A stretch of 64,000 nt of DNA. Origin: Xenopus tropicalis. Its lineage: Eukaryota > Chordata > Amphibia > Anura > Pipidae. Made by a program: the position numbers and the translations under genes. The notes beneath the pieces were generated by a model, which was given only the letters and a program-made list of their open reading frames with translations, made no database searches and was not told the origin of the DNA. This document shows positions 47,015 to 57,902 of this stretch, piece by piece. The stretch covers positions 68,109,764 through 68,173,763 of the forward strand of contig NC_030683.2 of the NCBI RefSeq assembly GCF_000004195.4, read 5' to 3'. Positions within the stretch are counted from its first letter, which is position 1, and every line of letters starts with the position of its first letter.

Positions 47015-47751
47015 TACTGACAGATACTGAACTGATCTAATGATCTAATGTAATCAAAGTAGGTTTAAATTCCATTGCTTGCATCTGTTCACCCTGTACC
47101 TTTGTACCTCTGCGTGCTTTCATGCACTTCATCACAAGCTGCAAGGAACGTGAATAGCCTTTAAGTGTGCAAAATCTATATTCTCTCCCTCATGAATAAG
47201 TTAAGCTAAAAGAGAGAGTTTACATTATCGTTAAATATCCACATATAAACACAGCTTAGAGTAAAGACTTCTTTCTGCTAATCATGTATTGTTTCATTGT
47301 GTCCTCTGTTAATACATATGAGGGGAGTTGTGGAGTTGTTGCTAGAGCATCAGTTTCTTTGTTACATTTAACCAAAATGTGAATGTTCATTATATATGCA
47401 GAAACTATGTATTTGCTATTTGTCTAACACACAAATGACTCCAAGGAACCATTAGAAGTGCTCAGCAGTGCCTCAAATGGTTATGTAGGAGCTAATTCCA
47501 TCTTACTTTATATTCAACAGCCCATTTCATTTCTTATCCTGCCTGCTTCTGCATTCTGTACTAGCCTGACTAATTTCCTTCTTAAATAGATGCTCAGAAT
47601 AGCATATATTTTTCCACATTTCCTTGGACTACTAACTAAAAAAAGTCTTTAGAAGCAACCTCTTATTCAGCATTATATTATACTTTGTAATTGGAAGGTT
47701 AGTAGCAGATAGCTGTTGCCAAACTGTGCTTGTCTGAGAAGAGAAAAGGAA
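47015..47751. other. Interval with no gene recognised
   Basis: Nothing identifiable. Confidence 0.4.
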
Positions 47752-47759
47752 CTGACACC

Positions 47760-48278
47760 TAGAGATGTAGCGAACATCGCCGAAAATGTTCGCGAACCCG
47801 TTCGCAGACTTTCGCCAAAACTCGCGAATATTCGCGAACTTTGCGAACCCCATAGACTTCAATGGGAAGGCGAACTTTAAAACCTAGAAAAGCCATTTCT
47901 GGCCAGAAAACTGATTTTAAAGTTGTTTAAAGGGTGCCACGACCTGGACAGTGGCATGCAGGAAGGAGATCAAGCAAAAATTTCTCTGAAAAATACTTTG
48001 TAAAAAAAACGCCAAAAAAACGCCAAAAAAAAAAACGCAAAAAAATAACGCCAAAAAATAACGCCAAAAAAAAAACCGCAAGCTATTCCTATGTATATGC
48101 ATAGGCGATAAAACGCGGCGGAAAAACGCGGCGGGAAAACCAAGGCGAAAAAACGCGGCGCCAAAAAAAAACGCGGCGCACCCAAAGTCAAAAGGCAAAA
48201 GTCCGCGAATTTTCGCGAACACGAACACCCGATGTTCGCGCGAATTAGTTCGCCGGCGAACAGTTCGCTACATCTCTA
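47760..48278. mobile_element. hAT MITE with perfect 8-bp TSD
   Basis: Starts TAGAGATGTAGCGAAC and ends GTTCGCTACATCTCTA. CTGACACC flanks both sides exactly (47752-47759 and 48279-48286). The interior is rich in CGCGAA words and holds A-rich repeats of the AACGCCAAAAA type. No transposase. Confidence 0.93.
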
Positions 48279-48286
48279 CTGACACC

Positions 48287-48803
48287 CAATGGGGGCTATG
48301 CCTGGTTTATTAGAAATAGTAAGCAGCATGCTGATTTAGGACTCTATGACAAATAGGAAATAATGAGAGACAACATGAGCTGTGGGGAGTCAGTAAGTGT
48401 GAAAGAACATGGGTGGGGTTGACATGACTAAAACAAAAACCACAGAGGGAAAAGCTAAGAAATATATTAACTCCTTTAGTACCACCTACTTAACAATTAA
48501 AGGCATGGTAACAAATGAGAGCACCCATTGAGTACACACCAAACAGCTGGAGAGCAATCTAAAGGTGGTCCCCCATTTGAGAACTACATTTATATATCAT
48601 TTAAACATTAAATAAACCCAATAGAATTGTTTTGCCTCCAATAAGGATTAATTATATCTTAGTTTGGATCAAATACAATACTCTGTTTTACAGAGAAAAA
48701 AAATCAATTCTAAAAATATAAATTATTTGAGTTTTGAGTATTGTATGGCAGATGGCCATAATTCTGAGCTTTCTAAAAAATTGGTTTTATGGGAATAATG
48801 GGT
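48287..48803. other. Interval with CAGGTAT-element fragment
   Basis: The first 300 bp are unrecognised. From about 48600 to 48790, AATAAACCCAATAGAATTG, GCCTCCAATAAGGATTAATT and TTCTGAGCTTTCT are an internal fragment of the CAGGTAT family. Confidence 0.5.
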
Positions 48804-48857
48804 CTTTTCACACAAGAGTCTCATAGTTTCAGATAAATAAATGTGAGGCTTTATTCA

Positions 48858-48898
48858 GTCCGACGTTTCAGTTCCTAAATGGAACTTTCATCAGGGAC
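48858..48898 (-). ncRNA. Hammerhead ribozyme motif, core intact
   Basis: Read on the minus strand: GTCC, CTGATGA, hairpin GTTCC-ATTTA-GGAAC, then T, GAAAC, GTC, GGAC. CTGATGA and GAAA are the invariant hammerhead core; GTCC/GGAC forms stem I and GTTCC/GGAAC stem II. Helix III is only ACGT, which is self-complementary, so cleavage would be expected from a dimer. Minimal hammerheads of this kind are known in Penelope-like terminal repeats. The cleavage site would follow GTC. Confidence 0.75.
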
Positions 48899-49179
48899 AG
48901 CAACACCACAGTGCAGTACAGACGTTTATAAGCCCAAAAAGGTGCCAATGTTGTTGCTAGGCAACCCCCAAAAACATTAAAAATGAATAATATAACACAA
49001 ACTAGCATATAAACACCACCAAAAGAGCATAAAAAATTGTATGTACAAAAGATAAGAACAGACATGAAAAAAACATCTAGAACTAATGGATGAGTGATTG
49101 CAGGGACCTCACTGAGTGGCATATAGTAATCGCCAAGTCTCATTTATAAGGTACATGAAAATGAAAAAAGCCCCGTATT

Positions 49180-49580
49180 TTTTAGCCGCCTCTAGTGCTG
49201 GATGAAAGCCACGTGTCCATATGTCATCCTCAGAAGACCAATAAAAATTCTCCATAGATTGGGCTGTCTCTCTACCTTTGTTGTGTACATTATCACCTGC
49301 CCCTGCGGTTTGTATTACGCGGGCAAAACTGTTACTACTCTGAGAAAACGTATTGGGAACCACCGCTTGGCCATCAGCAAAGCTCTCAAAGAGGGCGAAT
49401 CAAATCAACCGGTTGCCAGACATTTTTTGAACATGCGACACTCTCTGTATACCTTTAAGTGTATCGCTATTGACCATCAGCCTCCCCTATCCAGGGAGGA
49501 GGAAATCCCGTTGGATACAAAAATTGGACTGTGTGGCCCCACGGGGCTTAAATGAGATTCTACCGTTAGGATGCTTGATG
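49180..49580 (+). pseudogene. Penelope GIY-YIG endonuclease fragment
   Basis: The frame at 49202-49555 reads STFVVYIITCPCGLYYAGKT, then LRKRIGNHR and QPVARHF. This is the C-terminal GIY-YIG nuclease of Penelope-like proteins: VVY for GIY, YAG for YIG, and the CPCG cysteines between. Close to 49495 the best match moves to a second frame, RWIQKLDCVAPRGLNEILPL, so there is a frameshift. The reverse transcriptase that should precede it is missing. It cannot be active. Confidence 0.85.
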
Positions 49581-49586
49581 CTTAGG

Positions 49587-49652
49587 CATGGGCGTCCGCA
49601 GAAAATTTTCCAAGGGGGGGCAAGTAAGCTAGCATCATCCTGCAACAGATAA

Positions 49653-49684
<32 letters not shown>

Positions 49685-51649
49685 AAATATAAATATATAT
49701 ATATATTTTTTTTTTTTGCAGGATGATACTAGGGGAGGCTAAATATGGCCCATACACAGACTGACCTACAGCTAATGTAACACTTAGTGGATTCGCTGCT
49801 GACGTAAAAAGTTAACCTCCCAACTACCTCTTGCCGTTCCCACTGACTTCCAGGGATACTGCGCAAAAGTGCGGGTGGGGGTGCTTTTTTTTTTTACCCT
49901 AAAATGTTTAGTATTAGTAGTAAAAGTATTCATACGCGCACTTCTGTTAGGGGATCTGCAAACATTTGTGTTTGTGATCAGTTAGCTTAAAGGGGTAGTT
50001 CGCATTCGAATTCACTTTTATTTTTAATGGTTTTTCAGTTATTTAGCTTTTTGTTCAGCAGCTCTCCATTTGGTATTTCAGCATTTTGTATTTACAAACC
50101 CAGCACATTATATACAGTGAGACTCAGTCCGTATTTACAAACCCAGCACATTATATACAGTGAGGAGCAGTGGGTACTGAGGGCAGATATTCAGGCCCTG
50201 GCACTATAACACTGGCACTGATACACAACATTGGCCCCACTGTAACTTACTATAAATGAACAAAACAATGACAAAAAAAAAAAAAAATAGTAAGTGCAAA
50301 AAACAACAACACATATATAAACACACAATGAGCTTTTTCAGAGGGAAGAGTTAACTTACCCTCCATGTGTTAGGGTAGGGGATAGATTATAAATTATTAT
50401 AGATGTCAGGTCAGGCAAAAAACAATTTAATGTCAGCTAGTGATTCTTTAGAACTGTATAGTACCTGGGTATAGTGCCTGGGTATAGTACCTGGGTATAG
50501 TGCCTGGGTATAGTGCCTGGGTATAGTGCCTGGGTATAGTGCCTGGGTATAGTGCCTGTGTATAGTGCCTGTGTATAGTACCTGGGTATAGTGCCTGTGT
50601 ATAGTACCTGGGTATAGTACCTGGGTATAGTACCTGTGTATAGTGCCTGGGTATAGTACCTGGGTATAGTGCCTGGGTATAGTGCCTGGGTATAGTGCCT
50701 GGGTATAGTGCCTGGGTATAGTGCCTGGGTATAGTGCCTGGGTATAGTGCCTGGGTATAGTGCCTGTGTATAGTACCTGGGTATAGTACCTGGGTATAGT
50801 GCCTGTGTATAGTGCCTGTGTATAGTGCCTGGGTATAGTACCTGGGTATAGTGCCTGGGTATAGTGCCTGTGTATAGTGCCTGGGTATAGTACCTGGGTA
50901 TAGTGCCTGTGTATAGTACCTGGGTATAGTACCTGGGTATAGTGCCTGTGTATAGTGCCTGGGTATAGTGCCTGTGTATAGTACCTGGGTATAGTGCCTG
51001 TGTATAGTGCCTGGGTATAGTGCCTGTGTATAGTGCCTGGGTATAGTGCCTGTGTATAGTACCTGGGTATAGTACCTGGGTATAGTGCCTGTGTATAGTG
51101 CCTGTGTATAGTACCTGGGTATAGTGCCTGGGTATAGTGCCTGGGTATAGTGCCTGGGTATAGTGCCTGGGTATAGTGCCTGGGTATAGTGCCTGGGTAT
51201 AGTGCCTGTGTATAGTGCCTGGGTATAGTGCCTGGGTATAGTGCCTGTGTATAGTACCTGGGTATAGTGCCTGGGTATAGTGCCTGGGTATAGTGCCTGG
51301 GTATAGTGCCTGGGTATAGTACCTGTGGGATGAAAACTGCAGCAAAAGTTGAGAGTTGGTTCTTAGGTAAAGTTACAGGGGCAGATTCTTCTTTTCAGTC
51401 TTTATTTCTGTTTCCAGTTTGCAAAATCTCCCGATCCCTGTGTGCATGTGTGCTCTGATTGGTCAATTTTACTGTCTGTCAAGGAAGCTGTGCTCTGATT
51501 GGAGAATCCACAAGAAGAAAGATCCAATCGGAGCACAGCAAAAACGGGCTTGAGGGGACTGCAGAAACGGAGTAAGGTTTTTGGTTTTTTTGCTACTTTT
51601 CCAGGGGGGGGCAAGTGCCCCCTCTTGCCCCCTTCTGTGGACGCCCATG
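49587..51649. mobile_element. 8-bp-TSD DNA element, 2.06 kb, hAT-like
   Basis: Termini CATGGGCGTCCGCAGAA and TTCTGTGGACGCCCATG are inverted copies with one mismatch. TGCTTAGG flanks both sides exactly (49579-49586, 51650-51657). GGGGGGGCAAG occurs just inside each end. The body contains AT-rich (TATATA)n at 49651-49710, a T2-repeat fragment at 49990-50090, a 43-bp doublet at 50088-50173 and a 13-bp minisatellite. No transposase. An 8-bp duplication points to hAT, but the CATGGGCGTCC terminus is not one I can place with certainty. Confidence 0.8.
50457..51329. repeat. 13-bp minisatellite, about 67 copies
   Basis: The unit is TATAGTGCCTGGG. Nearly all variation is at two positions: G/A in TGCC versus TACC, and G/T in GGG versus GTG. 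This gives four unit types in an irregular order, with runs of seven or more identical units. Because 13 is not a multiple of 3 and the unit lacks stops on the minus strand, it produces an artificial 302-codon open frame. Confidence 0.97.
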
Positions 51650-51655
51650 TGCTTA

Positions 51656-52184
51656 GGGGCTGATTTACTAACCCACGAACGGGTCGAAATGAGTCCGATT
51701 GCATTTTTTTCGTAAAGATCGGTATTTTGCGATTTTTTCGTATTTTTTGCGATTTTTTCGGCGTCTTTACGAATTTTTCGTTACCAATACGATTTTTGCG
51801 TAAAAACGCGAGTTTTTCGTAGCCATTACGAAAGTTGCGTAAAATCTTGTGATTTTTCGTAGCGTTAAAACTTGCGCAAAAAGTTGCGCTTTTTTCGTAG
51901 CGTTAAAACTTACGCGAAACTTCGCACCTTTTAAGTTTTAACGCTACGAAAAAGGCGCAACTTTTCGCGTAAGTTTTAACGCTACGGAAAAATCGCAAGA
52001 TTTTACGCAACTTTCGTAAAGGCTACGAAAAACTCGCGTTTTTACGCAAAAATCGTATTGGTAACGAAAAATTCGTAAAGACGCCAAAAAAATCGCAAAA
52101 CATACGAAAAAGTCGCAAAATGTTCGTTTTCAAGTCGGAACTTTTCCAATTCGGGTCGGATTCGTGGGTTAGTAAATCAGCCCC
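51656..52184. mobile_element. Harbinger-type palindromic MITE, 529 bp
   Basis: Starts GGGGCTGATTTACTAACCCA and ends GTTAGTAAATCAGCCCC, with TTA on both sides (51653-51655, 52185-52187). The two halves are inverse copies over almost the whole length (TTTTTCGTAGCGTTAAAACTT and so on), centred near 51925. Non-coding. Confidence 0.9.
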
Positions 52185-52729
52185 TTAGAGTGTAAACATG
52201 ACCTCTTGTGGCAACTATGTATATTACCACTTCTCCCTATAAGGTGTTTTTATGGGTAGCAGGCGTACCCTTGCAAAGGGGGCACGCTAACCCCTTTGTT
52301 CTGGATGTGATGTGTGGAAAAAGAGGGGACATTAAGCGGTTCCCTCTCTGCTGTAGTCATATGCACCCTGTGTAGGGCCAATGGCACCCTCTTTCATGTA
52401 ATAGGAACCTTATATGTGAGTAGTGCGGTAAGCAATACGGACTTGATTTGCGCGGGGTGCACTCTATAGTGCTGACCCGACGGTGTGTTGTTGCAGCTCA
52501 TGTGCACTTCATCTGGATTTGGTTCAATATGAATTTTAAGTTGCCCAGTACTGCGACATCAGGGCACCCTTCCGGTGACCAGGGTGCTCGCTGCTGGCAC
52601 TTTGCCTCTGTACGGGGCTTTTTCATTTTCATGTACCTCATAAATGAGACTTGGGATTACTATATGCCTAGCAACAACATTGGCGCCTTTTTGGACTTAT
52701 AAACGTCTGTACTGCACTGTGGTGTTGCT

Positions 52730-52770
52730 GTCCCTGATGAAAGTTCCATTTAGGAACTTAAACGTCGGAC
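52730..52770 (+). ncRNA. Hammerhead ribozyme motif, one core base changed
   Basis: The plus strand has GTCC, CTGATGA, hairpin GTTCC/GGAAC, T, TAAAC, GTC, GGAC. It equals the motif at 48858-48898 except that the G of GAAAC is T at 52759. That G is an invariant core residue, so this copy should be inactive. Confidence 0.72.
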
Positions 52771-52926
52771 TGAATAATGCCTCACATTTATTTATCTGAA
52801 ACTACAAGACTCTTGTGTGAAAAGCCCTGCGTGTGCTGTCATTCTATATTGGGATACCTACGCTCTCTGCACTGGCACCCAGATATTATTTTCTCTCATG
52901 GTGTGCAGCTTACTAGCAACCTGTAT

Positions 52927-52955
52927 CTATCTATCTATCTATCTATCTATTTATC

Positions 52956-52994
<39 letters not shown>
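52927..52994. repeat. (TATC)n and (TA)n microsatellites
   Basis: About seven ATCT units are followed by a TA tract, close to the end of the Penelope-like element. Confidence 0.95.
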
Positions 52995-52996
<2 letters not shown>

Positions 52997-54440
52997 TGGG
53001 CTACTAGTAGGAGCTTTTGCAATGCTTAAATGGTTTGTATTAAAAGTCAGCAATGGAAATTCCTATTTTGAGGTCTGTACGTGCCACACAATTTCAGTAA
53101 TCCCATGCATACTGTATGTGGTATCAATGTATTCAGAAGACCCAAAACATTTAAATTCAACTTTTGAATTAATTTTTGTTATAAAACCCACAAAAGGGGT
53201 AATGTAATAAAGGTTTGTTACGGAAAAAATATTCACAATGCAAAAATGTATGTCTCAATGTATGTGCGCATAAAGTTGCCTTTGCTTGAATTTAATATAG
53301 CTTTTGTTAAGGCTTCTGACAGTAGAAGAATGTTTGCAAATTTTACAGTTGGTGACAGTACACAGTATATTTAATAAAACGTCTTAATGAAAAAGTTATG
53401 TTTGCTCCAAAAGATTACACCACCTTAAAGCATGTCTTAAAAAGTTTGCAACACACAAACTTTGAAATGCAATAATAGTCTAATGAAGAATATTACATTG
53501 CAAAATGTGAATTTTTCTTATTTGTGCAATTTTTTTTTTGTGTACGACTTTTATTACATTCCCCCAAAAATGTACAATATAATTTGTGTCTGTCAACAGA
53601 GATGTAATATCCTTATTTGAATTCTTCAGCATTTTTTCTTTTAAAATATATATAGCATTGTGCAGTTTCTTGTTATAGTGGCATTTGCAACACAAAATTT
53701 GTGCTCTGCAATAAAAAAAATATATTTTGGGGTCACTAAACCATATATTTTTTGTACCATGCATTTATAAGATGCAATATATAAATAGTTGTATCATTTT
53801 GTCTTTGTAGCTATGAGCTAGTGGGTGAAACAATGCTGTAAACTGCAACTTTAGAGTCAATTTCTGGGAATGTATGTGTAGGGTTTAGCAACCCTAATGA
53901 ATTAATGATAGAGGTTAATTGCAGGGGCCAAATGAAAATACAGATCTTGTGGGTCTCTAGATATATGCAGCAAACTTTAACTTTTTAGTTGGTTTTTGTA
54001 AAATATTTGACACCATTACATTTAGAAAATATTTCTGGTTTGATAATTTTGTGTACATTATCCCTGTGTGCCATATCCTTTATGGTTCAAGACTTTACAT
54101 CTAAAATGCAGGCAGTTTTGTTTGCCATTGCAGAAGTGTCAGCCATAAAAAATTTGTGCACACTAATTTTATTTTGGGATCGTTACAAGCTAAACCACAC
54201 AACAACAGTATATGGCGTATATTTTAGGATATCCCCCAATAAAACCCATGTTCTGCATGTACTGATCACATTCACTGAATTTTAGGAAGGCAAATTTTAC
54301 CCCCATAAGGGCAGCACTTCAGGGCATAGATTGGGGCATTATGTTTTCTGATAAAAACACAGAGCAGAAATGGTTGTCATTTAAAATGATATTAAATCAT
54401 TAGTGTTCTCAATTTATTCCATTAATAAGAAAAAGTAGAA
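52995..54440. other. Old TE-derived sequence, unassigned
   Basis: No gene. The phrasing (CTGTAAACTGCAACTTT, GGGTCTCTAGATATATGCAG, CATATATTTTTTGTACC) is loosely like the 0.4-kb units at 40.3-42.1 kb, so this may be a diverged internal part of that element type. Confidence 0.35.
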
Positions 54441-54830
54441 GTGTTAAGAATCACCCTATGTGGCACACCCTATGTGGCTGACGTAAAAAAGTTGATAGGG
54501 AAAAAAAGGAAAGCTTTTAGGAAATATAAGTCAGAGGGGACAGTAGCTGCTTTTAATGAATATAAACACTATAACAAGTGTTGTAAAACAGCAATCCGGA
54601 AGGCAAAGATAGAAAATGAGGAGCGCATCGCGGCAGAGGCCAAGGTTAACCCCCAAAAGTTTTTTACGTATATTAATAGTAAAAAGATGCAGGTTGAGGG
54701 TGTGGCCCCATTGAGTTATAGTAACAATATGGTTACAGCGGATACAGAAAAGGCAGATGTGCTTAACCAGTTCTTTTCTTCTGTGCATGCATTTACATTA
54801 AAGTGTTTTAAATTTTTGGCTTTCTAACAT
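54441..54830 (+). pseudogene. CR1-like LINE ORF2 fragment (pre-RT linker)
   Basis: The open frame contains KKLIGKKRKAFRKYK, CCKTAIRKAKIENEERIA, NPQKFFTYINSKK and DTEKADVLNQFFSSV. This is the region between the endonuclease and reverse transcriptase of CR1/L2-group ORF2 proteins (KAIRKAK...NPKxFFxYxxSK...KAxxLNxFFxSVF). It ends abruptly at about 54790 without RT motifs. The frame is intact over about 115 codons. Confidence 0.8.
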
Positions 54831-57800
54831 TTGAGTTTATGAATTTTAGTGCAAAAAAATTGCAGCAAAAGTTTGAATTTGAATGATGATAAATCATATT
54901 TTTTTTAAAAAAAAACTGTTGTAGTAGAATGAAACTGATGAACTATGGAAAGGTGAGTTGTTAGTATATCGCCTAAAATTGTTGAATGACTGAGCAAAGC
55001 CAATATGGAATGTGCTTGCAGGACAAGGATTAAGGTGGTGTATGTCCAAAAGTTTACATCATAATAAATATGGAAAAAACAATATTAGATAGACTGATTG
55101 CTGCTGCCAATGTTAGACAGAAAAAAGCTTTCAGTGTGCCATTTTACATTCAGGTGTTAGTGACTAGGTTAAATACTGAAGGTTGTTTCTGGCTAAAGTG
55201 CTGGTGTTATTATTGTGTTACTAAAATATGGTATGTGTTTCCATTCCTTATATATATGCAAACATAAATAAGTCTGGTGAGAGTTAAGCCTTGTACAGCA
55301 TGCCCATGATTATTTATACAGCTATTGTCATAAGTGGGAAATCTTGTGCTTAAAGCTATGAGAAGAGACAAACACGGCATTGCCAGACAATGCATTTTGA
55401 TTAGACATTAACATATGGTGGAAAATTGCTAGAATGCAAATGAAAGTGATGATAGCAAAATGTAAATATAATTCTCAGGCAGTACCATGTTTCAGATTTG
55501 CAAGAATGGAACCTCCTCTAATCTCTGCAGTGCAGAAGTAAATGGTTAATGTTCTGGAATATATGCACAGGGGCACTTGTTTTACATGTATGTGTGAGAT
55601 ATTCTGCATTTGTTGTGGAAAAATGATCACACAGAACAGAGTTTTTGAGTGGGCTGTTGTATGCATGCTGTGAGGCTGTTGTTTGTCTCCATTAGCAGAA
55701 TGTGTGATTGCGGCAGTCAGTAAAAGAACATGCTAAGGTGAAGGAAGGCCTCAAGGAGCACTGCAAGGGGGGGATTATGATTTGGAAATTACATTTTTCT
55801 TGTGCTGCTTATCAAGAGATGCAGATACAAATGTGGCATGTTTTGACACTCGGGTTTTGACAACTTAGCTGAAATAATTCCTGTAATTATCAGATCCCAG
55901 GGGTTGACTGTGATTAAAAAAAAATAAAATAAAGATTAGACAAAAGAATTTATAATATTGTGTGCGCACATCTGTTTTCTCGTGGATTTGTGTATGCAGT
56001 CAGGAACATCCCTTAGCAGACTTGCTTCTGTTTTTATTTAGTTTGACCCAAGATTATAGAGAAAATAGTGTATCATTTGCGTATACACATAAATATAAAA
56101 CTTGAATTGGTGGTAACTGTTTTTGAGACATAAGAAGTAAGGTTGGTGCAAGGTAAGGTTTAATGCAAGCGTGGTGCAGGAGACATATGGAGTAATTTTG
56201 GTAGACCCTGGACAAACATGCACTTCTATTTTGGGTGCAGCAGTGTTCTGCACATTGTGCACCTAGGACAAGTGGTAAGAATAGAATCTCATTTCAGCCT
56301 GCATCCCTAACTTGCATGTCTGAATGGCACATGTGTTAGAGAACACATACTTTATCTAGACTGAAAGTTATAGAGCAAAGTGCAATAACATGGTGGATCA
56401 CATCCCTTTTTACATTTTGCACTGAGCCTTCCTACAATTATATTGTAAGTGCAAGTCCTGGAGCACAAAGGACCCCAAAAGTGTGGACCTTAGTTCAGCA
56501 TACACAAAACACTTGTGTACAGCCCATGCAATGAGTAAACTTGTTTTCAATAAAACAAGCCAATTTTTATGGTAAACTGCTCATTTTAAGAAGTTCTTAA
56601 TAAGTTGTTCAGTTGTTGTTGAGGTATGGTACCCATCATCCTCAGCAGAGAGTCCATGTCACAGCTCTATACAGATGTATACTGTTCAGTGACAGCACAA
56701 CAAATTACAATGACCATCATGGGTTTTTTTTATTGTATGAGCTTTTTCTTTTAAAAATGAAAAATATTTCTATGTAAAAAAAGCAAAATTATCATGCCTG
56801 AGAGTTTGCAAAACCAACCATCCTCTATAGCTGAATAACAGCTAGAGGAAAGAAGTAATGCCGTGGCTGCTGTAAAACTTTCTTGGTAGTGTGTTTGGGG
56901 TTTTTTTGTGTTTTTTTTTTAATCCATTTTTATGAAGAAAACTCTTGCATATTTACAAGGGATTATATAAGTTTCTGAGTGTTGGTGGGATGTTGGAGGT
57001 CATTTAGCCTATGTAAAGGAAAACTATATTATCTCTGCATTATTGCAATAATTATGCGCTGCCCGCGATTATAATGCTGTATATACAAGGTTTATTGACA
57101 TAGCTCACCACTCATTGAACAACGCCATGCTTTAGTAGAGGAGATGTCAGCAAAGCTAATACAAGGACACTTTGCTCATTGTATAAGTAATGAGAAACCT
57201 AATATTTATATTTCACTCTCCAATTCTGTCAATATCAGGGTACAGTAGAACTAATGGACATCATATGAAAACGTGTATTATGTAAAAATTATGCTTGAGT
57301 TTGTTACAGTTTACATAATAAAATGTGATTTTATGCAATTTATTGGCAAGTGCCTATTTAATATGCAAGGTGATGGGAGGCCTTAATATGATTCTGGAGA
57401 TTCACAATGTTTAATGGAAAAGTAAAATGCTGGAGAATTATGAATGCTCATGGTTGTAAGTACACACACATTTAAATCAGTGAAACTGGGGGAAGTGAGT
57501 AAATCCCTCAATGGCACTGAAAGCTGATTTCCTACAGAAATTATACAGGAAAGAATTATTCTTTAAGGGTAAATCGAAGAGCTTGTTTAGAATCTGTACT
57601 TTGAATCAAAGTTGAAACACCTAATTAAAAAAGGAAATTGAATTTTCAGGTGGCATCTGAATTATGAATATAGTTCTATAAATGGTGCAAAAACAAAACA
57701 AAAAAAAAACATGATTACAACAAACTTTAGTGAAAGTGCTTACAGTGAGAAGCGGATACTCCAAAACATGTATCAGTTTAGTTAGCTAGGCTACAATGCC

Positions 57801-57902
57801 AGTTTATTTAGGTCTATGGTGGATGTAGTAGCAAGTTACAGCATGTGTCACAACATTTTATTCCTAGTCATCTAATGACTTAAGTTATTACAATACCATT
57901 GT
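54831..57902. other. AT-rich interval, nothing recognised
   Basis: Three kilobases with no supported gene, RNA or element ends. The stretch 55600-55760 and the stretch 57340-57640 are complex, non-repetitive and could be single-copy. Confidence 0.4.

Larger units (their letters stand above)
48804..52825 (+). mobile_element. Penelope-like element with nested insertions
   Basis: The left end (48804-49175) is an inverted copy of the right end (about 52609-52825): CACACAAGAGTCTCATAG, TCCGACGTTTCAGTTCC and CAACATTGG-type text recur in opposite orientation. Just inside the left copy is a plus-strand GIY-YIG endonuclease frame. Penelope-like elements end in such inverted or partial terminal repeats, and their protein ends in GIY-YIG. 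The reverse transcriptase domain is absent, so this copy is 5' truncated. Its 3' part was later split by insertions at 49587-51649 and 51656-52184. Confidence 0.82.

Noticed and set aside
47917..48228. 103-codon phenylalanine-rich frame
   Set aside because: It is the reverse reading of A-rich AACGCCAAAA repeats within a hAT MITE.
50437..51345. 302-codon open frame with a 13-residue repeat
   Set aside because: It is produced by a 13-bp tandem repeat that has no stop on the minus strand; there is no start context, domain or non-repeat part.
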